The position numbers and the translations under genes were made by a program. From assembly GCA_016711825.1 (NCBI GenBank), contig JADJSG010000007.1, positions 372,001-436,000 on the forward strand: a stretch of 64,000 nucleotides of DNA, read 5' to 3'. Each line of letters begins with the position of its first letter. The stretch's first letter is position 1. Below the pieces are notes generated by a model, which was given only the letters and a program-made list of their open reading frames with translations, had not been told where the DNA came from and made no database searches. The stretch comes from Bacteroidota bacterium (GTDB lineage Bacteria > Bacteroidota > Bacteroidia > Chitinophagales > Chitinophagaceae). Shown here in pieces: positions 18,904 to 26,056 of the stretch.

Positions 18904-18952
18904 ATAAAAATGAATGTATGCAGATAATATGTGAAGAAGAACATTTCGTTCA

Positions 18953-18992
18953 GAAAGTCGCAGAGTCCCAGAGGCTGGAGACTCAGCGGGGA
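18953..18992. repeat. REP-like palindrome, inverted copy downstream of the RAYT remnant
   Basis: GTCGCAGAGTCCCAGAGGCTGGAGACTC resembles the reverse complement of the palindrome at 18312, bracketing the transposase remnant. Confidence 0.5.
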
Positions 18993-19042
18993 CAAAAGCA
19001 AGATCAAACAACTTTTACTGGCAAATTAATAAAAGAGTAAGT

Positions 19043-20556
19043 ATGAAAAAGAAAATTAGTACTTGCATCTATTTGATGCTGATATCATCTTTAATATATA
19101 GTCAACAGAATAAAAGAAATAATGTGTGGGCTGTTGGTTATCAGCCAGTTGTAAAATTTAACTTTGATAATGGGCTGATTATTGATACAGTAACAAACGC
19201 TGGAGTTATTAATCCACCATTTTGTCTAATAAAGTCCTCAAGTTCTACAATTTCTGATACAAATGGAAATTTATTGTTTTTCTCAAATGGCTTTGTTATT
19301 TATGATTCTGCAGGATTTGCAATACAGGATGGTTTATATGTAAATTGCCCGTATGGTCTAGTTCTTACCAATTACTATGGAGGTGCGAGCCTTTTCGATC
19401 AAACATCCATTATACTCCCTAAAAAAGGCAATACCTATTATGTATTTAGTACGGGGATGAGTGATAGTGTGGCTAATAATTATATCAATCATGTATATAC
19501 TGAATTTGATGTGCTGAACTATAGCGTAGTAGATATGGATAGCAATGCAGGTATGGGGAAAGTGGTGCAAAAGAATGTAGTGCTTGCTGATAAGCAGCAT
19601 TATGTAAACTGCGCCATGCAGGCTGTGAAACATAGTAATGGAAAAGACTGGTGGCTGGTGAAGGCTGACTGTATTAATAATCGTTATCAGGAATTTTTGG
19701 TAAAAGAAGATTCAATCTTAGGACCATATTATCAAGATATACCAATAAATTATCAAGGAGATTTTTGTTACTTTTAAGTAAAATTTATTTTAATAATACC
19801 GGTACACAGATGGCAAGTAGTATATGCGGGCATATTTTAGGAGGTCCTTTTTATTACAGGAATGGTGTAGATATTTTTGATTTTGACAGATGCAATGGAG
19901 AACTCACATTCAAGAAAAGATACGAAGTACCAGAAGATACTTCCAGCTATCCAAATTATGATGTTCAAGTAGGATTAAGCTTTTCGCCAAATGACAAATT
20001 ATTATACATGAGTAATTCCTATACAGTATATCAAATAGATTTAGAAGATACGAATACATACAACGCATTATTTATACATGGCCCTGATACTACAATTGCA
20101 CAGTTTCCAGAATATAATACAATAGGCCTCGCTCCGGATGGGAATATATATATGGGATATTGGAACGGCAGTAAATCTATGAGCTATATAGACAGCCCCA
20201 ATGTAAAAGGACTGGGTTGTAATTTTGTATCTCATGGCGTGTGGCAACCTTATACATATCTGATGAGTCCACCTAATATGCCCAACTATGGATTGGGGGC
20301 GGATACTGTGCTTTGCTGGCCGCTAGGTAGTAGTGACATAAGAGATGAGAGATTAGAGAATTTAGAAGTATATCCAAATCCTGGTTCCACTATTTTTTAC
20401 ATCAAAAATTTGCAAGGAAAAAAGAAAGAGTTGTATAATACGGTAGGCACTAAATTGTTTAGTACTTTCAAAGATGAAATAGAAATAAATAAGTATGCGA
20501 AGGGTATTTATATTATTAGGTGTGAGGGTATGAGTAAAAAAGTAATTATTGAATGA
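19043..20556 (+). CDS. Secreted protein with T9SS type A sorting domain, one frameshift
   Basis: The first frame (19043-19777, 244 residues) begins with a signal peptide (KKKISTCIYLMLISSLIYSQ) and contains LPKKGNTYYVFSTG and GKDWWLVKADC, the surface-protein type often beside type A domains. The second frame (to 20556) continues with IFDFDRCNGELT, VGLSFSPNDKLLYMSNS and GLAPDGNIYMGYW, beta-propeller-like blades, and ends with a type A signal: LEVYPNPGSTIFYI ... KYAKGIYIIRC ... KKVIIE. The frames meet at about 19765-19790, in the T-rich TTTTTGTTACTTTTAAG. Joined length about 500 residues. Probably a surface or secreted protein; ligand unknown. Confidence 0.75.
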
Positions 20557-20577
20557 TGATGCTATTTGTCTGCATAG

Positions 20578-20590
20578 TTGTCTGAACCGC
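20578..20590. repeat. 13-bp inverted repeat, left copy, flanking the GxxExxY gene
   Basis: TTGTCTGAACCGC here matches GCGGTTCAGACAA at 21105-21117 exactly in inverse orientation. The adjoining degenerate sequence (GCAGAAAGGCACAGAAG... and its counterpart) is also partly inverted. Confidence 0.65.
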
Positions 20591-20649
20591 AGATAGCGCA
20601 GAAAGGCACAGAAGCCACAGAATATTAAGAAAACATAAGAATTGAATTT

Positions 20650-21039
20650 ATGGAGAATACAGGAAAATATAGTGAACTTACCAGTAGAATACTAGCTTGT
20701 GCTATAGAAGTTCATAAAGAGTTAGGCACTGGATTTCAGGAAGTAGTGTATCAGCGAGCTTTGGAAATAGAAATGAATAGAGCAGGCATTCCATTTTTAA
20801 GGGAGTTTGAGATGGATATTTTTTATAAGAATGAAAAAGTAGGGAATCGCCGTGTAGATTTTTTGGTAGATCAAAAAGTAAGCGTTGAACTTAAAGCACT
20901 TTCACAATTTGAGTCACTACATTTTGCGCAAGCTATCAACTATTTGGAGGCCTATAAGTTGGAAGTGGGATTATTACTTAACTTTGGTTCAGAAAAATTG
21001 GCAATTAAGCGACTTATAAACTCAAAACATATTAAATGA
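20650..21039 (+). CDS. GxxExxY family protein (PD-(D/E)XK-like)
   Basis: 129 residues. The name-giving motif is in GTGFQEVVYQRAL, and a PD-(D/E)XK-like core follows: VGNRRVDFLVDQKVSVELKA gives the D...ExK residues. The family is abundant in Bacteroidota and cyanobacteria and its function is not settled; a nuclease fold is inferred in the literature from the core motif. The gene lies alone between perfect 13-bp inverted repeats 528 bases apart, which suggests it moves as a small cassette. The ATG at 20650 is preceded by degenerate CACAGAA-type repeats. Confidence 0.88.
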   Translation: MENTGKYSELTSRILACAIEVHKELGTGFQEVVYQRALEIEMNRAGIPFLREFEMDIFYKNEKVGNRRVDFLVDQKVSVELKALSQFESLHFAQAINYLEAYKLEVGLLLNFGSEKLAIKRLINSKHIK

Positions 21040-21104
21040 ATGTACAACTGCAACATCAAATTAGCAACTACATTTCTGTGAATTCTAATCGTTCTGTGTT
21101 TTCA

Positions 21105-21117
21105 GCGGTTCAGACAA
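21105..21117. repeat. 13-bp inverted repeat, right copy
   Basis: GCGGTTCAGACAA, exact reverse complement of 20578-20590; see that entry. Confidence 0.65.
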
Positions 21118-21190
21118 ATAGCAATGCTGTGTACGGAACAAGGTTATTACATGGTATGTGGCACTGGGGCATACACTACAATTTTTTATG

Positions 21191-21642
21191 TAGTCCCGAC
21201 AAGAATCCCCGCCTGAATGACGCAGTCGGACAGGGAACTTGTATCTAAAGTTTAGGAAATTTTTGTTCCATCTTTGTTTGAATGAACTGAAACATCGGGG
21301 TTTTCACAATGACCTTTCTAGTAGTAATCTTTAATTTTACTTTTTATTACATAAGTATAAAACATGTAAAAGTGATTATGTAGTCCCGACAAGAATCCCC
21401 GCCTGAATGACGCAGTCGGACAGGGAACTTGTATCTAAAGTTTAGGAAATTTTTGTTCCATCTTTGTTTGAATGAACTGAAACATCGGGGTTTTCGCAAT
21501 GACCTTTCTATTAGTAATCTTTAATTTTACTTTTTATTACATAAGTATAAAACATGTAAAAGTGATTATGTAGTCCCGACAAGAATCCCCGCCTGAATGA
21601 CGCAGTCGGACAGGGAACTTGTATCTAAAGTTTAGGAAATTT
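21191..21642 (-). repeat. tRNA-Arg-derived 190-bp tandem repeat, array A (2.4 units)
   Basis: Units begin at 21191, 21381 and 21571 with exact 190-base spacing. On the minus strand each contains the anticodon arm TTTCCTAAACTTTAGATAC, the 5' half of the T arm ACAAGTTC, an extra 27 bases starting CCTGTCCGACTG, then GATTCTTGTCGGGACTA, the 3' end of the intact tRNA-Arg at 24618-24689. Upstream of the anticodon arm, GTTTCA...ATGGAAC resembles the D arm with an insert. About 80 AT-rich bases separate units. The third unit is cut by the REP-like sequence at 21643. Confidence 0.8.
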
Positions 21643-21644
21643 TC

Positions 21645-21700
21645 AGTCTTCGAAGATTCTCCCGCTTCGGGGACTCTGCAACTTAGAGGTCGCCATCAAC
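21645..21700. repeat. REP-like palindrome, copy 2
   Basis: Nearly identical to 18312-18368 (CTCCCGCTTCGGGGACTCTG core, then CAACTTAGAGGTCG). It interrupts a tRNA-derived unit and precedes a transposase fragment. Confidence 0.65.
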
Positions 21701-21745
21701 TATGTATTCAACAGCAATCAATAATATTTTAGTTATTTTTATTTC

Positions 21746-21875
21746 ATGGCTGTACGCAAAAAAATACCTAAACTAGCGGAATATTTTCAGTGACATTTAC
21801 TTGTGCACGCTGGTTACCGCTGTTTGAAATCACAGAGTGCATCGACTTTCTTTAAACGATATAAAAGTCATTTAG
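21746..21875 (+). pseudogene. 5' fragment of a REP-associated (RAYT) transposase
   Basis: ATG at 21746 gives MAVRKKIPKLA. One frame over, FSVTFTCARWLPLFEIT follows, the same N-terminal RAYT segment as at 18395 but here with the Cys codon intact. It is truncated after about 40 codons, where ATATAAAAGTCATTTAG leads into another tRNA-derived unit. Duplicated with its REP sequence. Confidence 0.7.
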
Positions 21876-22034
21876 TAGTCCCGACAAGAATCCCCGCCTG
21901 AATGACGCAGTCGGACAGGGAACTTGTATCTAAAGTTTAGGAAATTTTTGTTCCATCTTTGTTTGAATGAACTTAAACATCGGGGTTTTCGCAATGACCT
22001 TTCTAGTAGTAATCTTTAATTTTACTTTTTATAA
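21876..22034 (-). repeat. tRNA-Arg-derived repeat unit (single, 3' truncated)
   Basis: Matches array A from TAGTCCCGACAAGAATCCCC through TTTAATTTTACTTTTTAT, then breaks off at about 22033 into a damaged copy. Confidence 0.75.
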
Positions 22035-22035
22035 G

Positions 22036-22262
22036 TAAGGATGGTCCAGAATCCCGCCTGAATGACGCGGGGGGGGGGGGGGACGTATCTAAAGTTTAGG
22101 ATTTCCTGAAGAACGGGGTTTCGACCTTTCAGTAGTATCTTTAATTTTTTTTATTACATAAGTATAAAACATGTAAAAGTGATTATGTAGTCCCGACAAG
22201 AATCCCCGCCTGAATGACGCAGTCGGACAGGGAACTTGTATCTAAAGTTTAGGAAATTTTTG
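22036..22262 (-). repeat. Damaged and partial tRNA-derived units
   Basis: 22036-22187 is a 190-bp unit with many small losses and a G15 run at 22070-22084 in place of the GACGCAGTCGGACAGGG segment. 22188-22262 is a clean partial copy ending where G/C low-complexity sequence begins. The pattern of scattered losses looks like failed consensus rather than natural divergence. Confidence 0.6.
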
Positions 22263-22269
22263 GTTTTCG

Positions 22270-22455
22270 GAGAGTCCCCCCCCGGGGGGGGGGGCCGGGG
22301 GCGGGGGGGCCGCCCCCCGCCTTTTTTAGCCGCCAACAAAAAATAATTTTTTTTTTTTTTTTTTGGTTGGGGCGAAAAAAAAAAAAACCCGCGGAAGGAG
22401 GGTGGGGTGAATTTTTTTGGCGGGGGGGGGGGTGGTTGGGGTGGGAAAGAGAGGG
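22270..22455. other. G/C and homopolymer low-complexity block, probable assembly artefact
   Basis: Runs of C, G, T and A (for example T20 near 22351 and G12-G14 near 22281 and 22430) in an otherwise AT-rich genome, between copies of the same repeat. No gene is readable. Treat as a gap. Confidence 0.7.
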
Positions 22456-22494
22456 GGAATCGACTTTCTGTTAAACGTTATAAAAGTCATTTAG

Positions 22495-22541
22495 TAGTCC
22501 CGACAAGAATCCCCGCCTGCATGACGCCGTCGGACAGGGAA
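22495..22541 (-). repeat. tRNA-derived repeat unit, truncated at the IS3 element
   Basis: 47 bases matching the start of the 190-bp unit in the variant form CCTGCATGACGCCGTCGG, also seen at 24056. It stops at 22541, where sequence leading to the insertion element begins. Confidence 0.7.
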
Positions 22542-22603
22542 TTTGGAGTTACTACCTTTGAGTGGACTAAAAAGTTAAGAGATTTAAGTATTAACTTTAA
22601 ATC

Positions 22604-22942
22604 ATGATAGAACAATTAAGAAAGTACAGCAAAGAATATAAGATTAAGGCTGTAGAACTAAGTAGACAACGAGGTAGTATGAAAGAGATCGCCGATGAAT
22701 TGGGCATATCTTCTAAAAATATTAGTCGCTGGAATAAAGAATATGAAGCTGGTAAGTATTCAGAAAACTATATTCATTCTAATTCAAAAAGTAAGGAGCA
22801 ATTAGAGAATATAGCATTAAGAAAAGCTTTACGTGATGCAGAATTAGAACGAGATATATTAAAAAGGCTCTTGGCATCTTCTCCAAGAGCGACAGGTAAA
22901 ATATGTGTTTATACAAAAATATCAGCACCTATATCCTGTTGA
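22604..22942 (+). CDS. IS3-family transposase OrfA
   Basis: 112 residues. N-terminal helix-turn-helix (KYSKEYKIKAVELSRQ, MKEIADELGISSKNISRWNKEY) and C-terminal leucine-zipper-like helix (LRKALRDAELERDILKRLL). It binds the element's ends. Overlaps orfB by 38 bases, the arrangement in which a -1 ribosomal frameshift makes the OrfAB transposase. The ATG at 22604 lies about 45 bases inside the left end. Confidence 0.9.
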   Translation: MIEQLRKYSKEYKIKAVELSRQRGSMKEIADELGISSKNISRWNKEYEAGKYSENYIHSNSKSKEQLENIALRKALRDAELERDILKRLLASSPRATGKICVYTKISAPISC

Positions 22943-23770
22943 GAAGATGTGTCAAGTGTTTAGAGTCAGTAAAAGCAGTTATTACAAATGGACGCATAAA
23001 AAACCAACTAAACAACATATACGAAATACGATGTTAAAAACAGAAATAGAAAAAATATACCGAACTAGTAAGGGCAGATATGGAAGTCCACGAATAACCA
23101 AAGAGTTAAACATGCAAGGTATTGCTGTATCCAAAGTATTGGTAGCAAAATTGATGCAACAGCTTCATTTACGAAGTATTGTGAAAAGAAAATATAAGGT
23201 TACCACCGATTCATCTCATAAGTATCCAGTGGTAGACAATAGATTAAATAGAGCTTTTAAAACCACTACAGAAAATGTAGCTTGGGTATCAGACATAACC
23301 TATATAGCAACCTCAGAAGGCTGGCTATATTTAACCACGGTACTCGATTTGTTTGATAGAAAAGTAATAGGATGGGCATTAAGCAACACTATGAAATCCA
23401 GCGAAACAGTTATACCTGCATTTAAAATGGCAAAATTAAATAGGCCCATAAATAACAACCAACCACTAATTTTTCACTCCGATAGAGGTATTCAATATGC
23501 TTGTAAAGAATTTACGGATGTATTAGCTACTCATAAAAACATTATTAGAAGCATGAGCAGGAAAGGAAACTGTTGGGATAATGCTGTTGCAGAAAGCTTT
23601 TTAAATCAATAAAAACAGAATTAGTTTATCATAACAAATATCAAACCCGCGAAGAAGCTGAACTATCCATTTTTGAATATATTGAAACATTTTATAACAC
23701 CAAAAGAAGACATCAACAATTAGACAACTTGACCATTTTAGAATATCAAAAATATTTAATAACCTTTTAA
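22905..23770 (+). CDS. IS3-family transposase OrfB with a 1-base frameshift near the C-terminus
   Basis: The catalytic domain is complete: HTH_21-like KGRYGSPRITKELNMQGI, first Asp in WVSDITYIATSEGWLYL, second Asp in IFHSDRGIQYA, Glu in NCWDNAVAESF. After this the frame stops at 23612 (AGC TTT TTA AAT CAA TAA). One extra T in the T5 run near 23600 restores SIKTELVYHNKYQTREEAE ... HQQLDNLTILEYQKY and the natural stop at 23770. Start is a GTG inside orfA, normally reached by frameshifting. Either a homopolymer error or an inactivated copy. Confidence 0.85.
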
Positions 23771-23837
23771 AAAATGTAGCTTAAATGACTAATATTTTTT
23801 GTCCACTTTTATTTGGAATTCCATAAGTATTAAGGAA

Positions 23838-24046
23838 AATGCGGGGCCTCCGGGCCCGGGGGGCCCGCGGCCCCCCGGCCCGCCCCCCCCCCCCCCCCCC
23901 CAAGCAGCCAAAAATTTTTTGGGGGGTGGTTTCCCGGGGGGGACGCCCAAAAAACCCACCCCCGGGGGCCATTTTCCGGGGGCCGCGCCCGGCGGGGGGG
24001 GGCCGCCGCGCGCGGGGACCCCCCCCCCGCCCCCCCGCCCCCAAAA
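23838..24046. other. Extreme G/C low-complexity block, probable assembly artefact
   Basis: About 200 bases of almost pure G and C with a C22-like run at about 23881-23902, between the IS3 right end and the next tRNA-derived unit. Composition is wholly unlike either side, and the proteins it would encode are Gly/Pro/Arg/Ala strings on both strands. Treat as a gap. Confidence 0.75.
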
Positions 24047-24055
24047 ATCATTTAG

Positions 24056-24506
24056 TAGTCCCGACAAGAATCCCCGCCTGCATGACGCCGTCGGGCAGGG
24101 AACTTGTATCTAAAGTTTAGGAAATTTTTGTTCCATCTTTGTTTGAATGAACTGAAACATCGGGGTTTTCGCAATGACCTTTCTAGTAGTAATCTTTAAT
24201 TTTACTTTTTATTACATAAGTATAAAACATGTAAAAGTGATTATGTAGTCCCGACAAGAATCCCCGCCTGAATGACGCAGTCGGACAGGGAACTTGTATC
24301 TAAAGTTTAGGAAATTTTTGTTCCATCTTTGTTTGAATGAACTGAAACATCGGGGTTTTCACAATGACCTTTCTAGTAGTAATCTTTAATTTTACTTTTT
24401 ATTACATAAGTATAAAACATGTAAAAGTGATTATGTAGTCCCGACAAGAATCCCCGCCTGAATGACGCAGTCGGACAGGGAACTTGTATCTAAAGTTTAG
24501 GAAATT
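24056..24506 (-). repeat. tRNA-Arg-derived 190-bp tandem repeat, array B (2.4 units)
   Basis: Units start at 24056, 24246 and 24436, again exactly 190 bases apart. Structure as in array A; the first unit has the CCTGCATGACGCCGTCGG variant. The last, partial unit ends at about 24506, next to a degenerate tRNA-like copy. Units differ at only a few positions, so amplification is recent or homogenised. Confidence 0.8.
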
Positions 24507-24509
24507 TTG

Positions 24510-24606
24510 TCTCCAATTCCCCGTTTAGGCCTGCTGGCTGAAGGGACGGGTACCTAAAGTTTGGAAACTTTCGTCTCACCTTGCTTACCTGTTAAACTAC
24601 GACTTT
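24510..24606 (-). pseudogene. Degenerate tRNA-Arg-like copy
   Basis: On the minus strand: GTCGTAGTTTAACAGG, then GAGACGAAAGTTTCCAAACTTTAGG with the anticodon arm minus one base, then CCCGTCCCTTC in place of the T arm. It lies 12 bases beyond the 3' end of the functional tRNA and shares its order of arms, so I read it as a decayed copy. Confidence 0.5.
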
Positions 24607-24617
24607 TCGTAAGTTAG

Positions 24618-24689
24618 TAGTCCCGACAAGAATCGAACTTGTATCTAAAGTTTAGGAAACTTTCGTTCTATCCATTGAACTACGGGACC
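24618..24689 (-). tRNA. tRNA-Arg (anticodon CCU)
   Basis: 72 bases folding as a complete cloverleaf on the minus strand. Acceptor GGTCCCG/CGGGACT (6 Watson-Crick pairs plus a G1-U72 wobble), D arm GTTC-AATGGATA-GAAC, anticodon stem AAAGT/ACTTT with loop TTCCTAA (anticodon CCT in DNA), T arm ACAAG-TTCGATT-CTTGT, discriminator A. CCA is not encoded. Its 5' end lies 6 bases after the stop of the glycosyltransferase gene, so it may be processed from that transcript. Its 3' side opens into the derived repeats, the usual position for integration at tRNA genes. Confidence 0.93.
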
Positions 24690-24695
24690 ATTTAT

Positions 24696-25642
24696 TTATT
24701 CATCCAGACCTATTTTTTCTGCGATATTATAACTATTTCTATCACTCGAATTTCGGGAAATGAGCTCGCCTAAAAAACCTGCCAAAAACAATTGTGTGCC
24801 TATCACAATCGAAATAATGCCTACATAAAATAATGGACGTTCAGTCATTTTGTATTGCATAAAAGCAAATTTTGCAATAGCCAAATATATCCAAATACCA
24901 GCACCCACCATAAAAACCAATATGCCCCAAAAACCAAATATATGCATCGGTTTTTTACCATATTTACCTACAAACATAATTGAGGCCAAATCAAGAAACC
25001 CATTTACAAAGCGTTCCCAGCCAAATTTGCTAACCCCATATTTTCGCGCCTGATGGGCTACAGGCTTTTCGCCTATTTTTTAAATCCTGCCCATTTTGCC
25101 AATACTGGGATGTAACGATGCATCTCACCATATACTTCCACAGACTTAATCACTTTGCTACGGTATATTTTTAACCCACAATTCATATCATGCAATTGAA
25201 TGCCACTCAACTTACCTGTAACATAATTATACAATTTAGAAGGGATGTTTTTTGTCAACGCATTATCAAATCGCTTCTTTTTCCATCCACTTACGATATC
25301 ATAACGCCCTGTAGTAATCATCTCATACAATTCAGGTATTTCGTCAGGAGAGTCTTGAAGGTCGGCATCCATCGTAATAATATAATCGCCTAAAGCTGCT
25401 TTAAAAGCTTCATTGAGCGCCGCCGATTTGCCATAATTACGTTGAAATGAAATGCCTTTGATATGTTCATTTTGGGTTTGTAATTTTTTTACCACCTCCC
25501 AGCTATTGTCATTACTGCCATCGTCCACCATTATGATTTCATAACTAAATCGGTGGGTATCAACTACACGTTGTATCCAGGATATCAGTTCAGGAAGCGA
25601 TTCTTCTTCGTTATAAAAGGGTATGACTATTGATAATTGCAA
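24696..25642 (-). CDS. Family 2 glycosyltransferase (DPM1/GtrB-like), one frameshift
   Basis: The N-terminal 189 residues (25642-25073) are a GT-A domain: LSIVIPFYNEEESLPEL, IIMVDDGSNDNSW, nucleotide/metal motif IITMDADLQDSPDEIP, then HDMNCGLKIYR. The frame ends at AAGFKK-type GGA TTT AAA AAA TAG. One more A in the A6 run at about 25076-25081 gives FKKIGEKPVAHQARKYGVSK and continues through two membrane helices to 24696, total about 316 residues. Such enzymes load sugar onto polyprenyl phosphate at the inner membrane. Start is TTG at 25642, 6 bases after the DUF4199 gene. Confidence 0.87.
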
Positions 25643-25648
25643 AAGCGT

Positions 25649-26056
25649 TTATTTTTTATATTTTGTAAATGTATTAAATAAAAATGAAGTAAAAAATGAT
25701 GATAAAAGTCCACTGAATGTATAAGCAAAAATGGTCTTCATCAACACAAAAGTATAGTTTGTAATCGGCCCCTGATTTGAAAATATAAAATACAGGATGG
25801 TATTGCCTAAAATGACAATCATCAAAGTGGTTATTGAGGTTTTAATACAATGCGTAAAAGCGTCTATGAATTTGATATCGGCATAATACCTGTATAATAA
25901 TAAACATGAGGCTATGATACCTATAAATAAGAGCAAAAACTGAAAAAATACCAATGGTGATTGCTCGGGCAATTTTAAATTGCGCAATACCAGTATAAAT
26001 ACCATTATCATCAGTCCTGTAATGAGTCCTACCCGTGTCGATATTTTTTTATTCAT
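25649..26056 (-). CDS. DUF4199-type membrane protein
   Basis: 135 residues from the ATG at 26056, whose first 8 bases overlap the stop of the dihydroorotase-like gene (an in-frame upstream start at 26086 is rejected). Four hydrophobic helices: VGLITGLMIMVFILVL, PLVFFQFLLLFIGIIASCLL, a third around TTLMIVILGNTILYF, and a fourth near the C-terminus. Short four-helix proteins of this type commonly precede family 2 glycosyltransferases in Bacteroidota. Role unknown. Confidence 0.7.
   Translation of the reverse strand: MNKKISTRVGLITGLMIMVFILVLRNLKLPEQSPLVFFQFLLLFIGIIASCLLLYRYYADIKFIDAFTHCIKTSITTLMIVILGNTILYFIFSNQGPITNYTFVLMKTIFAYTFSGLLSSFFTSFLFNTFTKYKK

Larger units (their letters stand above)
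22543..23812 (+). mobile_element. IS3-family insertion sequence
   Basis: About 1.25 kb, the family's usual size. It has overlapping orfA and orfB (22604-22942 and 22905-23770). Terminal inverted repeats share AGTGGAC-AAAAA: left at about 22561-22573, and the inverse GTCCACT at about 23801-23807 on the right. Exact ends and target duplication cannot be fixed because the right flank runs into low-complexity sequence. It inserted into, or next to, a tRNA-derived repeat unit. Confidence 0.8.

Noticed and set aside
21036..21248. 70-codon plus-strand frame after the GxxExxY gene
   Set aside because: It runs through the inverted repeat into the tRNA-derived unit. The end of the predicted protein is repeat sequence, and nothing in it resembles a gene.
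22154..22607. Short frames at 22154-22339 and 22407-22607
   Set aside because: Composed of low-complexity G/C runs plus tRNA-derived repeat sequence.
23781..24120. Several overlapping reading frames on both strands across the G/C block
   Set aside because: They exist only because pure G/C sequence lacks stop codons. Products are Gly/Pro/Arg/Ala strings with no signal of coding, and the block is probably an artefact.
21191..24506. Possible CRISPR array (regular direct repeats)
   Set aside because: Units are 190 bases with near-identical spacers, resemble a tRNA, and no cas gene is present.
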